DNA from: Macrocystis pyrifera
Taxonomy: Eukaryota > Sar > Phaeophyceae > Laminariales > Laminariaceae
DNA: 64,000 nt
NCBI GenBank assembly: GCA_031763025.1
Contig: JASSKH010000010.1
Span: 11,735,427 to 11,799,426, forward strand
Direction: 5' to 3'
Shown here: piece by piece, positions 1 to 10,892 of the stretch
Layout of the letters: each line of letters starts with the position of its first letter
How positions within the stretch are numbered: the first letter of the stretch is position 1
Made by a program: the position numbers and the translations under genes
The notes under the pieces: model-generated
What the model was told of the DNA's origin: nothing
Seen by the model: the letters and a program-made list of their open reading frames with translations, nothing else
Databases searched by the model: none

Positions 1-960
1 CTGAGCCGCGAACCAGACGAAGGACCGGAACATCGCCCCTTGAACAACTAATCCAATCACTTCATCACAGTCCGAAGCATGCGTAGTCCCTCGAGATACG
101 GTTACCCCCGTACGGTACGTAGGCGGCGGGTAACCTGTAGAGGGGTGCCTCCATTTCCACTCCTGGATTTACGCCACTAGTCCGAGCGGCCCTGGGCCTC
201 GGTCACGAACGAACCATAGCTGTATGCGTTGTTGGCATAGCTAGTCGCACGAATACATGACTGTGTATACCGCTAGCTGAAAGAAGCGCGATAGAAACAG
301 GGTCGGGTGCCGTAGCGACTCCAAGGCGGAGACAAACAAGACCTAGCAGTGTGTTCTTTCCTAGAGTCGAATGCGAGGGAGATTACTACTATATCCCCTA
401 GGGCCTTCTGCAGGCGACGATGCTCCCAACACCAAATGCATAGTGTGCCTCCCTCTCATGCTGCACTATTTCTACTCCGTCAGTGGAGTGAACTTCGACG
501 GATTGGAGGCGTTCTTAATACAACAAAAGAAGCTGGCCCCACTTTAATCATTATACGTGTACGTACGCTCCACTCCTCCCCTTGATCCCTGGGGAAATGC
601 GCCCAAACGTTGTGGACAAGCCACTTGGGACAAGAATGAGAGCTTGGGAACTACTGTACTCCCTCGATAATAGAGACAAAATAATTGAAATTAGACTCGT
701 GTGGAATATTTCTTGCTCGAAAAAACGTCATCGAGTTCGCTATGTTCACCTATAGTACCTCCTGATATGTATAACATGTGCGTACTCTTGTGTGTGTATA
801 ATATGTTATGCCTACTATGTACCGCTTTCAACGTCAACGTTACTGACACTAAACCCGGACAGCCCAATGTGGGAGATAGTAAATCCCATGTACACAGTCT
901 ACAGCCTCAGTCAGTATACTACCTTCAGACACTAGAAAACTGCTAGCAAAACGCCTGGCT

Positions 961-1236
961 GTGTATGCAGACCCGCAATGCACTACCAGGTACCTGGTAT
1001 ACGATAACCTCGAGAGGCATGCATACTGCTGTAGGTACACGATGAGATCGGTGGCGGCTTCTCGTCGAGGTTCGGCTGAGAGCGTTTCTTCGTTGCGCCG
1101 TGAAGGTCGTTTTGTTTACATGACTTCCTCTGTCACGACGACGGTGTTCTTGGCAAAGGTGCGCGTACCCCAAGAACGCGACTGCTGCTGCTGCTGCTGC
1201 TGCTGCTCCTGCTGCTCCTTACACTCCCCGCTCTGA
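961..1236 (+). CDS. Conserved 91-codon ORF with poly-Cys tract (copy A)
   Basis: I do not recognise this protein. The frame is open for 91 codons and ends in a run of eight cysteines encoded by CTG repeats read as TGC, then Ser-Cys-Cys-Ser. The same ORF with the same length exists in copy B at 35,924. Outside the triplet run, the copies differ at about six bases in some 250, giving Arg to Ser, Ser to Ala and three synonymous changes. Flanking DNA is more diverged. The middle (residues 30-73) is rich in Ser, Arg and Val with no recognisable domain. A minus-strand frame (943-1,173) is also open, so the conservation could equally reflect a non-coding constraint or recent gene conversion. No start context or splice site decides the matter. 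Confidence 0.3.
   Translation: MYADPQCTTRYLVYDNLERHAYCCRYTMRSVAASRRGSAESVSSLRREGRFVYMTSSVTTTVFLAKVRVPQERDCCCCCCCCSCCSLHSPL
1182..1217 (+). repeat. CTG triplet microsatellite (copy A)
   Basis: There are eight uninterrupted CTG units followed by CTC-CTG-CTG-CTC. The copy B equivalent (36,145-36,180) is eleven pure CTG and one CTC, so base substitutions rather than slippage distinguish the alleles. Confidence 0.95.
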
Positions 1237-1239
1237 GCG

Positions 1240-4200
1240 TTTTGCGAGGCGTGATCCTTGATAGACTTGATGAAGCTCGTTAATCCGATAGGAAGAGCGA
1301 TCTACCGAAGGAAACACGATTCAGGGGGGCAAGTGTGGCAACCAGTTAGTTCATGAGACCGAGAGTCGCTTCGTGCTTGCCCTATGGACGGGTGTGAGGG
1401 AGGGGCATGTCCAAGTGTCGACAGAAGGGTTTCACTCCGCAGCAGAGCAGACTAACGGGCAGTCGTGGGGCGGATAATCGGCAGTCGAACGCCTTCACTA
1501 TTCCGTAGTACGGTAAGCTACTGGGAGAGATACAGTAGGGCAAGCAATCGTAGAGTAGGCTAATGGACAGTCGTAGGGCGGACAGCCGGCAACTGAACGG
1601 TACCATTCTACACAGTGGGCTATTAATAATGTTAGGGTGAGCTGTCAGTCCCTGAAATATTCCACTCTACAGTAAGTATCTACTGCTCCACACCACCGCG
1701 GGACAAGACGGAGGGCTTCTTACTGGCATTCCTATGGCAGCATCAACCTCTGCCCTACTCTGGCGTGCCCACATAAATTCAGCTCCCCAAAAAAACGCGT
1801 ACCCCCCCTCACCTCACCGCCAAGGTAACTACTGCACAGATACATCACTGTAATTATTTTAGCAAGTAACCCCAGGTCACCAACAACCCGGACCTCGGTT
1901 TCGTCGGGTGTGCTTACGAACAGACTACAGTATGATTGTGTTGCTCCGCACTCGACGACGAAATCCACGACGACGCGTCACCCAAACGTTTATTTTGAGA
2001 AACAATGCATGCTGCAACCCGCCAACGACAACGGACTCCGGGTACCAGGTATAGTACTTGTTGAAGGCATGCATAGTACTTGATTAAAGAATGGGTCCGC
2101 AAACGACAATCACCTAACGGGTACTTACGTAAAATGAGCAAGCCTTACGATAACATTACTGTGATGCCGTCCTTGAACAAACTTGAGCTTATTAGGCTGT
2201 CCTAGAGGATTTCGTGCAGCACTCGCTCGCCTGTTGAGCACGATATGTTATGAATCAAGCTTCTTTGCGTGGCGTCCTTCAAAAAGTGAGCCTCATGCAA
2301 GCCACGCCTTCTTTTGAGTATGATTATTAGATCGTTGTTCTTGTCATCCGACAATGTGTAGCCTGAGCTTCACCGTTGATCACTCATGAGCACTTCCGAG
2401 AGAAGAATACCACGGAAACAACATAAACCCTGTGCGGAGAATCCTATTTCAACTCCCTTCTTCTGTGCTTATGGCTTGAGCTCATTTAATGTCGTAGGAT
2501 ATGAACTGTACCGTAGTTCCTCAGCCGAGGATCCCCGTCGGGCATAAACGTTGTTGGTCTGATAGTGCCACGTTAACCTATCGCAGGCGCGGGTCTACCG
2601 AACATGTGTGGGAATCACAAAATCGCGACGGGATTACCCCGAACAGTCCAATACCACCCCGCTCCTATTTATGTGTTCGCGCGGAACCGACCTCACCTCT
2701 GTGGCAGACAAGGTGACAAAGCTCTGCACCAGTGGCAGTAGATCCGCGCAAAAAAACTGCTACCTGCGACACAACACGCGGTGAAAAGAAAGACGCACAC
2801 CAATTTGTGCACCTGCACGACTAGAAGCGAATTGACGAGGGAAGAACGTGCTGAACCCTTCTCGTGACCAGAATGTAACGCACGTACTGGGGTGGGAAAG
2901 GGGGAGGAGAGCCCACTTGGCGACCCAGATTTGAGCTACAACTTCGATGGAGGGGGCAGGAGCATGATGGGTGAACATGATAAATGGGACAGAAAAAAAA
3001 AACGAAACGAAAAAAATGCATGGTTGAACCGTGCCAGGTGAACCATGCTCCCTAAATACTGTAAGGGGGTGCGGGGGGACGTTTGGGCTCCAACAATTAG
3101 TCCATGGTTTGCGGGTCTTGTCTGTGGCCTTGCAGAGTCCGATAAAGCTCTATACGATATGTGGAGAATTATAGTGTGAGCAAGTCATTGTTGATGTGAG
3201 GTGTTCGTTTGGGTGCTAGGTCGGCATGGGTTTGGCTTTCCCTTCGGGGTTGGATGCTGGTACTACTGTGCAGTTTTACGATACGACCCGGGCAGTTGAT
3301 ACAACGATATTGCCCTTATATGAATGGGTGGAGCCTGTGACGTCAAGGTGCGGCTCACTCCTGTGTTGTGTGTGTGCAGCTTCGTGACAATCAGGTACGG
3401 CGCCTTGTGTGTTCTCCCCTTCACCACACAAATCGCGGCGGGCGCACGTGGAATACGAAACGCTCTACAGCACAGTAGTACATATGATAGAAACATCAAA
3501 TAGAGGTTTCCTTCAAACCGAGGAACCCCCCCAAAAAACAATTTTGTAAAACCCGTCGTTCGTGTTCGACAATAATTCGTTGTAAATACCTAGTACCTGG
3601 TATATACCCGGCATGTTGCCATGAAAGCGGTAGTAACGCTTTTTGGTCAAGCGATATTTCTGGCTGGCGGCGCTCCTCGATTGTGTACCTTGTATATGCT
3701 TATGTACCGCTTGCTGCATGTAGACCATGGAATTATTCGTCGGGTCCCCCCTTTCGTTGTTTGTCAACGCCAGGTGTTAGGTGGGGTACTCCTAGTGCTA
3801 GGAGTGCTTAAGGTAGAGCGCTCCCCAGATGAAGAGCCTCAGAACTCCCCGGAGCACCCCTTTCGTGGCATGCGTCGCACACACAATCGAGAGATCCGCC
3901 CACGCCGCAAGTATTCGAGGGTTCCGCCCACGCGGTACGCGCGCGCGGGGGGGGGGGGGTGTACTCGATAGGAGAGATGTACTCGATCTCTTGCATGGCC
4001 GTAGTCGTATGACCATAGACTCTCGCATCCCTACAATGCCGGGACGGAGCATGTCGGGTTTTCCCCGACCAGACATTGCTTGCACCAAGCGTGAAGCGCC
4101 GTGAGGTGTCCGGCGAGTCGCATGAAGGGTGAGCTGCATCCTACTAAGAACCGCTTGTGAGGCGGACTTGCACATGGATGACAGCTTCAATGAGTTAGTT

Positions 4201-5090
4201 TATTTTCAGGTGTAGCCACTTCCAGAGACAGCAATGGGAGTACTATGTAACTGCCTCTTGGGTGCCTTACCTTGAACACTACGTGGTACGATCAATTCCC
4301 TTGTGCAGAGTAAAGGTTCTTTACTTCGCACATACGATCTAACTCGACGACCAGCTGTGGGCGACCGCAAAAAAAAAAAAACAAAAAAAAGTAAAATAAA
4401 ACGGTACCCTGGATGTCTAGCTCACGTAGTGAGCGGCATGTTTTACAGTGTCGTTGCCAACCGACGCCAACCCAACCCATGTATGAAATATGGAGTAGGA
4501 GGGGGGGTCTCTGCTTCTTGCGCGGGGGGGGGGGGCACGGGTCGAGTGAGTGAGCGCAGTCTCGACTTGTCGCGATATTGTTTCGCGGATGTCTGCTTTT
4601 TGTATCTGATCTCAGAGTTAGCAAACGTTCCGAATAGCGTTATATCAGCGATCGAGGAGAAAGGTAAATAGGTTGACATATGTATACATACCTATTTACG
4701 TTTGATACAGACTGGACCCTCAACGAAGCACACGAATTCCGACTCGTCTGCGCGCTTCGAGGTCCGTTTTTCTCGACGAGAAGTCCACCTTTTCGTTTGA
4801 TACTTTCGCTACCGTGCCCGGCTTACCTCGCCTGGGGACGGCCTGTTCTGTGGCCCGCTCGGAGGCACGCGCGGCCGGCCAAAGCTCAGACGTACGACGA
4901 AAACTGTTCGACGTGCGTCGGCCCGCTGGCTTGTCTCAAAACACGAAACGTCTTTTTCCGAAGACGTAAGCATCGCATCAACAAGAATCCAGGAATACAC
5001 CATGCATACGGTGGTGCTCGCGCGAGCAAGAAACCACCACAATACATTCGCGATATGTGGCCCTTGTACAATCTGTGAGCTCGCATCTAC
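1240..5090. other. Duplicated non-coding stretch, copy A
   Basis: Only short, unconvincing frames are present. It aligns with 36,203-38,990. Two segments (about 3,480-3,900 and 3,960-4,500) are missing from copy B, where the sequence before them joins directly to gcgcgcgcgggg and then to the ggtctctgc sequence. Runs of 10-12 G (3,947-3,958; 4,526-4,536) sit at these junctions, suggesting the rearrangement breakpoints lie in G runs. Confidence 0.6.
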
Positions 5091-5157
5091 AGGTTGGTAG
5101 GCTATTCAGGTATTGTGGTTCCTGCTGGGATCAAGGTACGGTCGAAGACCCAACCCA

Positions 5158-5195
5158 ACCCCTAGCCCTAACCCTAACCCTAACCTCACCCTGAC
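5158..5195 (+). repeat. Interstitial telomere-like repeat (CCCTAA)
   Basis: A cctagccctaaccctaaccc stretch followed by degenerate units (ctcaccctgacgctgacccc) contains about three perfect CCCTAA units. It lies in a segment (5,095-5,390) present in copy A only; copy B has a CTG-rich block in the same place. Confidence 0.8.
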
Positions 5196-5549
5196 GCTGA
5201 CCCCAAACCGCTGCAAAAACGGGCCGAAACTGTCCATAAACGCGGCTGTGCCGCGTTTGCATCGAACCGGGTAAATTTCTCTATTGCGGACGACAATTCC
5301 GAAGTGCAGACCTCGCAACGCAATTTTTAAGTCAAAAACACCCCTAAAGATCCGAGCTCACAGATTATAAAACCTACTCGATACGAATTACGATGTATAT
5401 TGGATGTATTCATCTGTTCAGAACGTTCAAAGAAAGGTTCTACATGCAATGCCAAGTATGATATGTCCGGTATGTACTATCTGATCCAGAACGTTCGAAG
5501 TAAGGATCCAAATATCCAAACACGTTCGTGCATGGTTTATTCACTGTAT

Positions 5550-6218
5550 TGTTACGATACTGTCTCCAAGAAATCCCCCCAGTACCACATAACCCAGGAC
5601 GACGTTTCGATCCCTCTTCAACGACTCGAAGCGGAAAATATTACTGGACGTCAATCGGTTAGAGGTCGAGGTGGCGTCATCGCGGTAACGTACGAGACTC
5701 ACTGGAAAGAACTATCTCGTCCATCCTGGCAACGGGAAATGGATCTTCAGCTTTCTCGCCACGAAATGTTGCGCTACTGGGCCGGAACCGAGGAACAACA
5801 CCGCCAAACCAACCGCCTGTACCGCCGAATGAGAATCGGCGCGGCACAACGGGAGCTTTCTCGGAGTAACGGCGAGCGGTTTCTGGGACCCGGCTATGGC
5901 TGCGTATCGCACGATGATTGGCTTCGCCGATACAGCAACACTGTGCTTCCCAACGGGGCCCACGTTTGGTACAAGGGCAGCAACGGTCTGTGGTGGCTCG
6001 GGAACATCAGCGCACCTGCCTCAACGGATGGAGTATATTTGGTTCGACGTTTGGACGACCCGGGACCGATCAAGCTTGTTCTTTCTCCGGCCGGCGACAC
6101 GACTTTGACGAGAGCTGTACGAGGTTCTTGGTGTCTGCAAATTCACTTGGCTAGCGAATTTGCACGGGGGGTCCAGCGTAACGTAGATAAATCTCTAGGC
6201 GCCGCCATGGATAGCTGA
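5550..6218 (+). CDS. Repeat-associated ORF fragment (WYKG / WWLG / DDPGPIKL family)
   Basis: The frame is open from 5,400 to a TGA at 6,216. The first 50 or so codons lie in duplicated sequence that is closed in copy B, so the real coding part probably starts near 5,550, where copy B homology ends. Numbering the open frame from 5,400, visible motifs are RGRGG (88-92), ETHW (99-102), PSWQREMDLQLSR (108-120), RLYRRMR (139-145), WYKG (190-193), WWLG (198-201), a VYLVRRLDDPGPIKL stretch (212-226) and RGSWCLQIH (241-249). The Trp-rich WYKG..WWLG segment looks like a small Tudor- or SH3-like barrel. From memory, this sequence belongs to an abundant repeat-borne protein family of brown algae and related stramenopiles. 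It is probably the C-terminal part of a transposable-element polyprotein. Its catalytic role is unknown and the N-terminus is missing. Confidence 0.6.
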   Translation, partial: CYDTVSKKSPQYHITQDDVSIPLQRLEAENITGRQSVRGRGGVIAVTYETHWKELSRPSWQREMDLQLSRHEMLRYWAGTEEQHRQTNRLYRRMRIGAAQRELSRSNGERFLGPGYGCVSHDDWLRRYSNTVLPNGAHVWYKGSNGLWWLGNISAPASTDGVYLVRRLDDPGPIKLVLSPAGDTTLTRAVRGSWCLQIHLASEFARGVQRNVDKSLGAAMDS

Positions 6219-7130
6219 CAGTCGCTTCTCGGCTGCGCTCGATATATTTTTTCTTGTCGTTTTCCTGGATCTGTGGGGTGGGGGGGTTCTACTTCTTGGC
6301 GTTTTAGGAGTTTTCGGGTAGGTGGTTTTTCTGCTAGGTGTGTTTCTGGTTCGTTTTTTTTTTTTGGGGCTGGGTTGGGGATGGATTTTGCGTATTTTGT
6401 CCTCTCTACCCCACCCCCTCAGTGTCGGGGCTGGTCTAGGTAATCGAGCCACTCATTTGTGACCCAGGACCCGTTTTCAGAGTTGTGGGCTGGGTTTAGG
6501 TGGTTCTTGCCGTCTTCCATGTTATTTTTCTTCTCGTTTTTGGTGTTCACTTTTCGCTTTTCCATGAATCTTCCTCGCCTCCCCTCCCGTGAGGGTGGCA
6601 TGGCGATGGCTTTCATTGACGATTTATTCCTGCCCCTTAAGGCTAGGTCTTCCTTTGTTGTTTTTTCACGTACTTTGCCGGCTTCGTTGCCTTGCCGTTG
6701 AGAGGTGTGGGAGTGGGTTTTGAGGAGCCGCATCTTCGACTCATGTTCTAGTTCGTGGAATCAGGGTTTCCATCAATTTCCCATAATTCTGCATATACGG
6801 CTCATCAGAGTGGGCTAGTGTTATGATACTGCTTTGAATGAGGTTGAAAGCCCGCTAATTACCTGGGTTCAGGCACTGGGATCGTGTTTGCAATACTTGG
6901 AAGTCGTATCTTAGGTGGAAAACCAGGGGGTTTCCAGAGGGGCACGAGCTTGGTCTCAGTCTCCGCGTGCACGAAAGGAATAAAACTGATCTTCCTCTGT
7001 CTCTAAGCAACCAAGACACGTGAGTACCAACGAGTTCCGACTTAACAGGCAAACCTGTCCAGGGATACAAAGCGTCCCGCCTGCTGACCTTAACAATATT
7101 TCGTCATCTAAACTTCTGCCAGCAAAACAA
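5550..7130 (+). mobile_element. Insertion private to copy A carrying the WYKG ORF
   Basis: Copy A and copy B align up to ggtttattcactg (5,549, partner 40,395) and again from agaaaataacgc (7,136, partner 40,421). The intervening 1.6 kb is absent from copy B. It holds the ORF ending at 6,218 and then a T/G-rich tract (6,240-6,420) and A-rich minus-strand frames that look like a 3' untranslated tail. No terminal repeats or target duplication are obvious. It may be a truncated retroelement. Confidence 0.6.
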
Positions 7131-7176
7131 TATGACAGAAAATAACGCATGTATCGCTATAAAACCTTTCAGGACT

Positions 7177-7239
7177 GCAGTCCCGTCTCGGGGACAGACC
7201 AGTCAATTTCGAAGTAAGTTGTCCCCAAAACGGGACTGC
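7177..7239. mobile_element. 63-bp hairpin insertion (foldback/MITE-like)
   Basis: The arms GCAGTCCCGTCTCGGGGACA (7,177-7,196) and TGTCCCCAAAACGGGACTGC (7,220-7,239) are inverted repeats with two mismatches around a 23-nt loop. The element lies between two blocks that are adjacent in copy B (about 40,440 and 40,455), so it is a copy A-specific insertion. Confidence 0.65.
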
Positions 7240-7269
7240 GGTAGAAAAAGGGCTATAAGAACCATCGTT

Positions 7270-7622
7270 GGAATGATGTTTGTTTTCCCAGGACGACCCC
7301 TGGTACCTGGTGAGTAGGCCATTCAATACGACCAAGCTTCGAGAACTCGAAGCGGCTTTGAAGCAGACGAGGATATAAAAGATATTTTGGGGGCTTCAGA
7401 GACCCCGTCCGTTTCGAAATCGGTGGTGATTTCGTCGCGCCCGGTGACAGAAGGGGACGTACGTACCATATGATATGAGTACAAATTAGAGCGAGGATGA
7501 ACGATAAAAGCTCAGCTAAGGCGATGAGAGTAGCAACCGCACTGCTGCTATAATAGACCAGTCGCGAATCGCTGTGGCCACGACGACAAACACGGCGCAA
7601 GTACAAGGTGTTCTATGCCAAC
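7270..7622 (-). pseudogene. Exon-like block of a membrane protein, member 1 of 3
   Basis: This block occurs three times (here, 23,430-23,751 and 40,454-40,803). Reading the minus strand, it starts after a pyrimidine-rich splice acceptor-like sequence ending CGCAG at 7,623. It has an open frame with an Arg/His-rich stretch (CRRGHSDSRL) and then a hydrophobic helix of about 27 residues (AVATLIALAELLSFILALI and following). Another frame further on encodes TSPSVTGRDEITTDFETDG, the tail that is in frame with the helix in member 3. Here helix and tail are out of frame, so this member is broken or spliced differently. The position downstream of the 8,204-8,392 exon candidate suggests the same gene. 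Confidence 0.4.
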
Positions 7623-7740
7623 CTGCGACGGAAGAAGACGACGGTGCCGGATATGCCGGCGTAGGGACGACCGTGCATTTTGAGTGTGTGCGGGAAAAAA
7701 AACTGGATGGCTGTTTTCGCACTTGCTCCGCTCTAAGTTG

Positions 7741-7955
7741 CTATTACGGGGAAACATAGCAATCAGAACCAAATTTTTACTTTAAAAAAAAACTGGAATA
7801 TTTAGGTTTTTGTGTGTATTATGGGTCCCGATTACTGTTGTCCTATTACGAAGAAACATAGTAATCAGAACCAATTTTCTCTGTAAAAAATGCTGGAATA
7901 TGTAATTTTTGTGTGTATGAGGGGTCCCGATTCTATGGTCCCGTGTTATGGGACA
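7741..7955. mobile_element. Two tandem MITE copies (ACCATAGTAAAT family)
   Basis: Two degenerate copies lie head to tail: ctattacggggaaacatag to tattatgggtcccg (7,741-7,842) and cctattacgaagaaacatag to tatggtcccgtgttatggg (7,843-7,955). The termini are inverted versions of one another. They lie in the presumed intron between the exon candidates of copy A; copy B has a single element there. Confidence 0.6.
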
Positions 7956-8203
7956 ACATTCGGCATCAAAGATCATTTCATTAGAATACTGTGTTGTGGG
8001 CATCAGACCAACTACTCGTATATGCGATGATGGTTCTGGGCACTGCTGTTGTGGTTGATACTCAGCTTTACATACTATTCTGAGCTACGAGCGGGAGCTG
8101 GCATGGGAAACAAAGTGTGAAGTACTCGAGCGACCTGATCGAACGGGAGTTGGAATGTGAAACAAAATGTGAAGCACTCGAGCGACCTGGTATATACTTG
8201 TAC

Positions 8204-8392
8204 CTGATTCGTAGACGATATGTGAACCAACGACAGGCCTACGGCGAACGTTCCGACCGCATACGCGACGAGCATCACGACAGTGCACGCCACGTTGCGC
8301 ACGACCACTTTCCGGTAGGCCACCTCGGACTTAACGCTCCCTGATTGTCTGCTCCTTAAAGGCCTGACGAACAGGGCAAGTAGCAGCACGAA
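8204..8392 (-). CDS. Candidate 189-bp exon, two-helix membrane protein (copy A)
   Basis: On the minus strand, a pyrimidine tract (TTTTTTTTCTACTTGTCTCCAG) precedes 8,392, and CAG followed by GTACAAG ends the segment at 8,204. The 189 bp are exactly 63 codons, open, and start with FVLLLALFVRPLR. A hydrophilic linker (SRQSGSVKSEVAYRK) and a second hydrophobic helix (VACTVVMLVAYAVGTFAVGL) follow. Copy B (41,235-41,423) has the same length without indels. Eight base changes give Val/Ile, Phe/Leu and Arg/Lys replacements plus four synonymous codon changes, while sequence beyond the splice-like borders diverges faster and with indels. This is the pattern expected of a coding exon under selection. 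The alternation of helix, basic loop and helix resembles part of a multi-pass receptor or transporter, but the family is not identifiable. Confidence 0.55.
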
Positions 8393-8635
8393 CTGGAGAC
8401 AAGTAGAAAAAAAACGGGAGTCGAGCGCTACTGTCGGAAACGATGCCACCGGGGCAGCGGTCGGCATCCGCGGAGTGGTTGACGGGAAGGTTTCGGAAAG
8501 TTTCGGGAAAATTCACAGTCATCAACTTCAGGGGTAAAACTGTGAAAAATTAAAACAAAATACGAAAGAGGCATAATAAGGTGAGGCCTCGTTTTCCACC
8601 CGTTTTCCGGCCGCCATTGTATGTTTTTTGGGTCT

Positions 8636-8674
8636 TTGAGTTAGGGTCAGGGCTAGGGTTATTATAGGGTTTGG
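8636..8674 (+). repeat. Interstitial telomere-like repeat, degenerate
   Basis: The sequence gagttagggtcagggctagg is followed by gttattatagggttt. The copy B counterpart at 41,680-41,710 retains more perfect TTAGGG units. Confidence 0.6.
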
Positions 8675-8869
8675 TTCAGTGTTACGAGTTGGGCGGGCCT
8701 ACGCTCGTGCCTTGACTCCATCGAGAACTCCCCCTGGTTACCTACCCCGCAAACGACGCTACAGGACTGGCTCCTTGAAGATCCTACCGGAAACTCGGTT
8801 CACAGTCTTCCACGGGCTTTTTTTTTTACCCGTACTACAGAAAGTAGTAGGGGCATAGCTCCTTTTCTT

Positions 8870-9716
8870 CTGAGGCTACTCGCTTGAAGAGCTACTACTC
8901 TACCGGGTCGCGAGAACAAAAAATCTCATGGCCCACGGGGAACATCGAAAACGATACCAGTACCTGGTACGTACCTGATATTGTTGTACGAAAAACTGTA
9001 CTTCTGGGATTATAACGATACTTCACGTACAAAGCTCGTATTGAAGTTTTCCACAGTTACAGTTTGCGGCCCTGTGATCAATGAGATGATTGTTTTGTAC
9101 GAAAAACACCCCGTACGAGTAGGTACTGGTACCTGCTCGTTACCGTTGTCGTAAGCACGCGACGTTTGGAAATGAAGAAATTCCGGGGATGACTCTCCTC
9201 ATATATACGCTACCGTACTGCGTACTGTCACCGCGTTTCGACAACAGTACTCCGCCGCGTGCGCGCTGAAGTGTGTCTTAGGGAAGAATAATGAAGGACA
9301 ACGAGTACGGGCGACACAACTCGACACGAGGCCAGATGTTCGTGTAGTCAATGTATGCGATCGGCAGACGACCACGAAGAATGGGTGGGACGCCTGCCGA
9401 GGCAGGAGGTCTCACTTATTTCAATCCTTTCGTGGCATACAATACCTGATTGGCAGCAGAGCTAAAGAACACTACTACTGCTGTAGTACAGCAAACAGTG
9501 AAACGTTTCATATACTTCATACATAGCAAATCCCCGTGAGGTTCTCATTAACCATCTATGATATTGTGCATATATCGGAGAGGCAGATATATCTCTAGTT
9601 TACCCGACCAGTACGGTCCAGATCGTGTTTGCAGCGTGGGATTTGTATAGATAGCACGGCGGGCTGCTATTGTCCACCCGTTTTGCGGGGTGTGGGGGTG
9701 TGGTCGGGGGTGGGGG
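8870..9716 (+). other. Duplicated non-coding stretch, copy A right part
   Basis: It aligns with 60,160-61,030. No convincing ORF is present. A 24-bp piece with the TACCTGGTA word (ccagtacctggtacgtacct, about 8,958) is inserted relative to copy B, which has a single atacctggta there. Confidence 0.6.
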
Positions 9717-10028
9717 TGGTCTGCGCGCATGATGATGGGCTTTTTGTGCATAACATATCATTGACACGAGGATAGGATCTGCAGACAGATGCTCTAGGTC
9801 GTAATGATATACTACGACTGCAGCTAAGCTACTGTAAACGGCATCTATCTATCCGGTGTGCGGTAGGCTCAGCCTGGAGCGGTTGTCGCACGTGAGTTTG
9901 GCGAGACCGCTGAAAGCTGCCAGTGCGCTCTATCTACATTGCTGGTGGTCCCGAGCGTTGCCTTTGAAAATAATTCAGGGCCGTACCCAACTGCGTGCTT
10001 TGGTGAGAGTATACAACAGGCTTGTGAC
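9717..10028. other. 310-bp segment present in copy A only
   Basis: Copy B runs directly from ggtcgggggtgggg (61,023) to the cagagcgaaggtttcaactg sequence (61,049). Copy A has about 310 bp between these motifs, starting near gtctgcgcgcatgatgatgg and ending near aacaggcttgtgacc. No terminal inverted repeats are seen. It is either a small insertion in A or a deletion in B between short repeats. Confidence 0.6.
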
Positions 10029-10699
10029 CCAGAGCGAAGGCTTCAACTGCATTTTTTTCGGTTAGGGGGAAGCCGACTACGTGTAGTATTCGTTGTTTTT
10101 TCAGCATGTCAACTATCCATACAGGTTCAATATCGAGTGAAACTGAGCAAGCGAAACGAACCACAAGTACCCCCACCCAGCCCCCTCCCGGCTGGCGCGG
10201 GGGGGCAACTTATCCGATACAGTACGTTATCAACACTCAATCGACTGCTAGTACCCAATAACCTCTATCGCGGACTTATATGATCCTACCATGGGCGTTG
10301 TTTCACCCTCATTCGGCTACAAAAAAAAAATGTACGTTTGCTCGCGCGCACCTCAACCATCAGCATGAGGTTGTTGGTACAGTATCCATAAAGGTTCGTC
10401 CTTCGCTGCGCCCGGTTGTCCTCGGCGGTGTCGTCTATGCCATTGTAGCAGATTTTGCGCTGTGATTGAAATTCCGACCGTTCCGACAGCATGAGTGAAG
10501 AAGTTTACGTATTTTCGTGTGGGTTTGCCATCCGTCAATAGGCAAGCATGTCATTGAGCTTCAATATAGATCACTAGTAAACCGTCCAGGAGAGAACATT
10601 AACAGTCGTTGCCCCTTCTTCTTCTAATGATGCTGTCTTTGCCCATCTGCCCATTCCGCCGATGTGCAGCATGACCTTCAATGTGCAGCATGACCTTCA

Positions 10700-10765
10700 A
10701 TGATGCGGTCTATCGTATGGTATCCCGTATCGCATTGCATCGTATCGCATCGATTCGTATCGTAT
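10700..10765 (+). repeat. CGTAT/CGCAT pentamer microsatellite (copy A)
   Basis: Degenerate tandem five-base units (gtatc/gcatc) occur here. The copy B partner at 61,686-61,758 has a similar length but a different order of units. Confidence 0.85.
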
Positions 10766-10892
10766 CGGGTCACATCGTCGTAGGATGGCACGTGCGAGGC
10801 CGCACACGACAATGAATTCACTGTTTTTTGCGGGGCATGCCTCGAGACTTTTTCCGTGAGATTTATCCCGCGAATTTTCTGCAGGATTCTGG

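Noticed and set aside
701-946. 81-codon ORF also present at 35,664-35,909
   Set aside because: Nearly all differences between the copies change the amino acid, with almost no synonymous bias, so there is no sign of coding selection.
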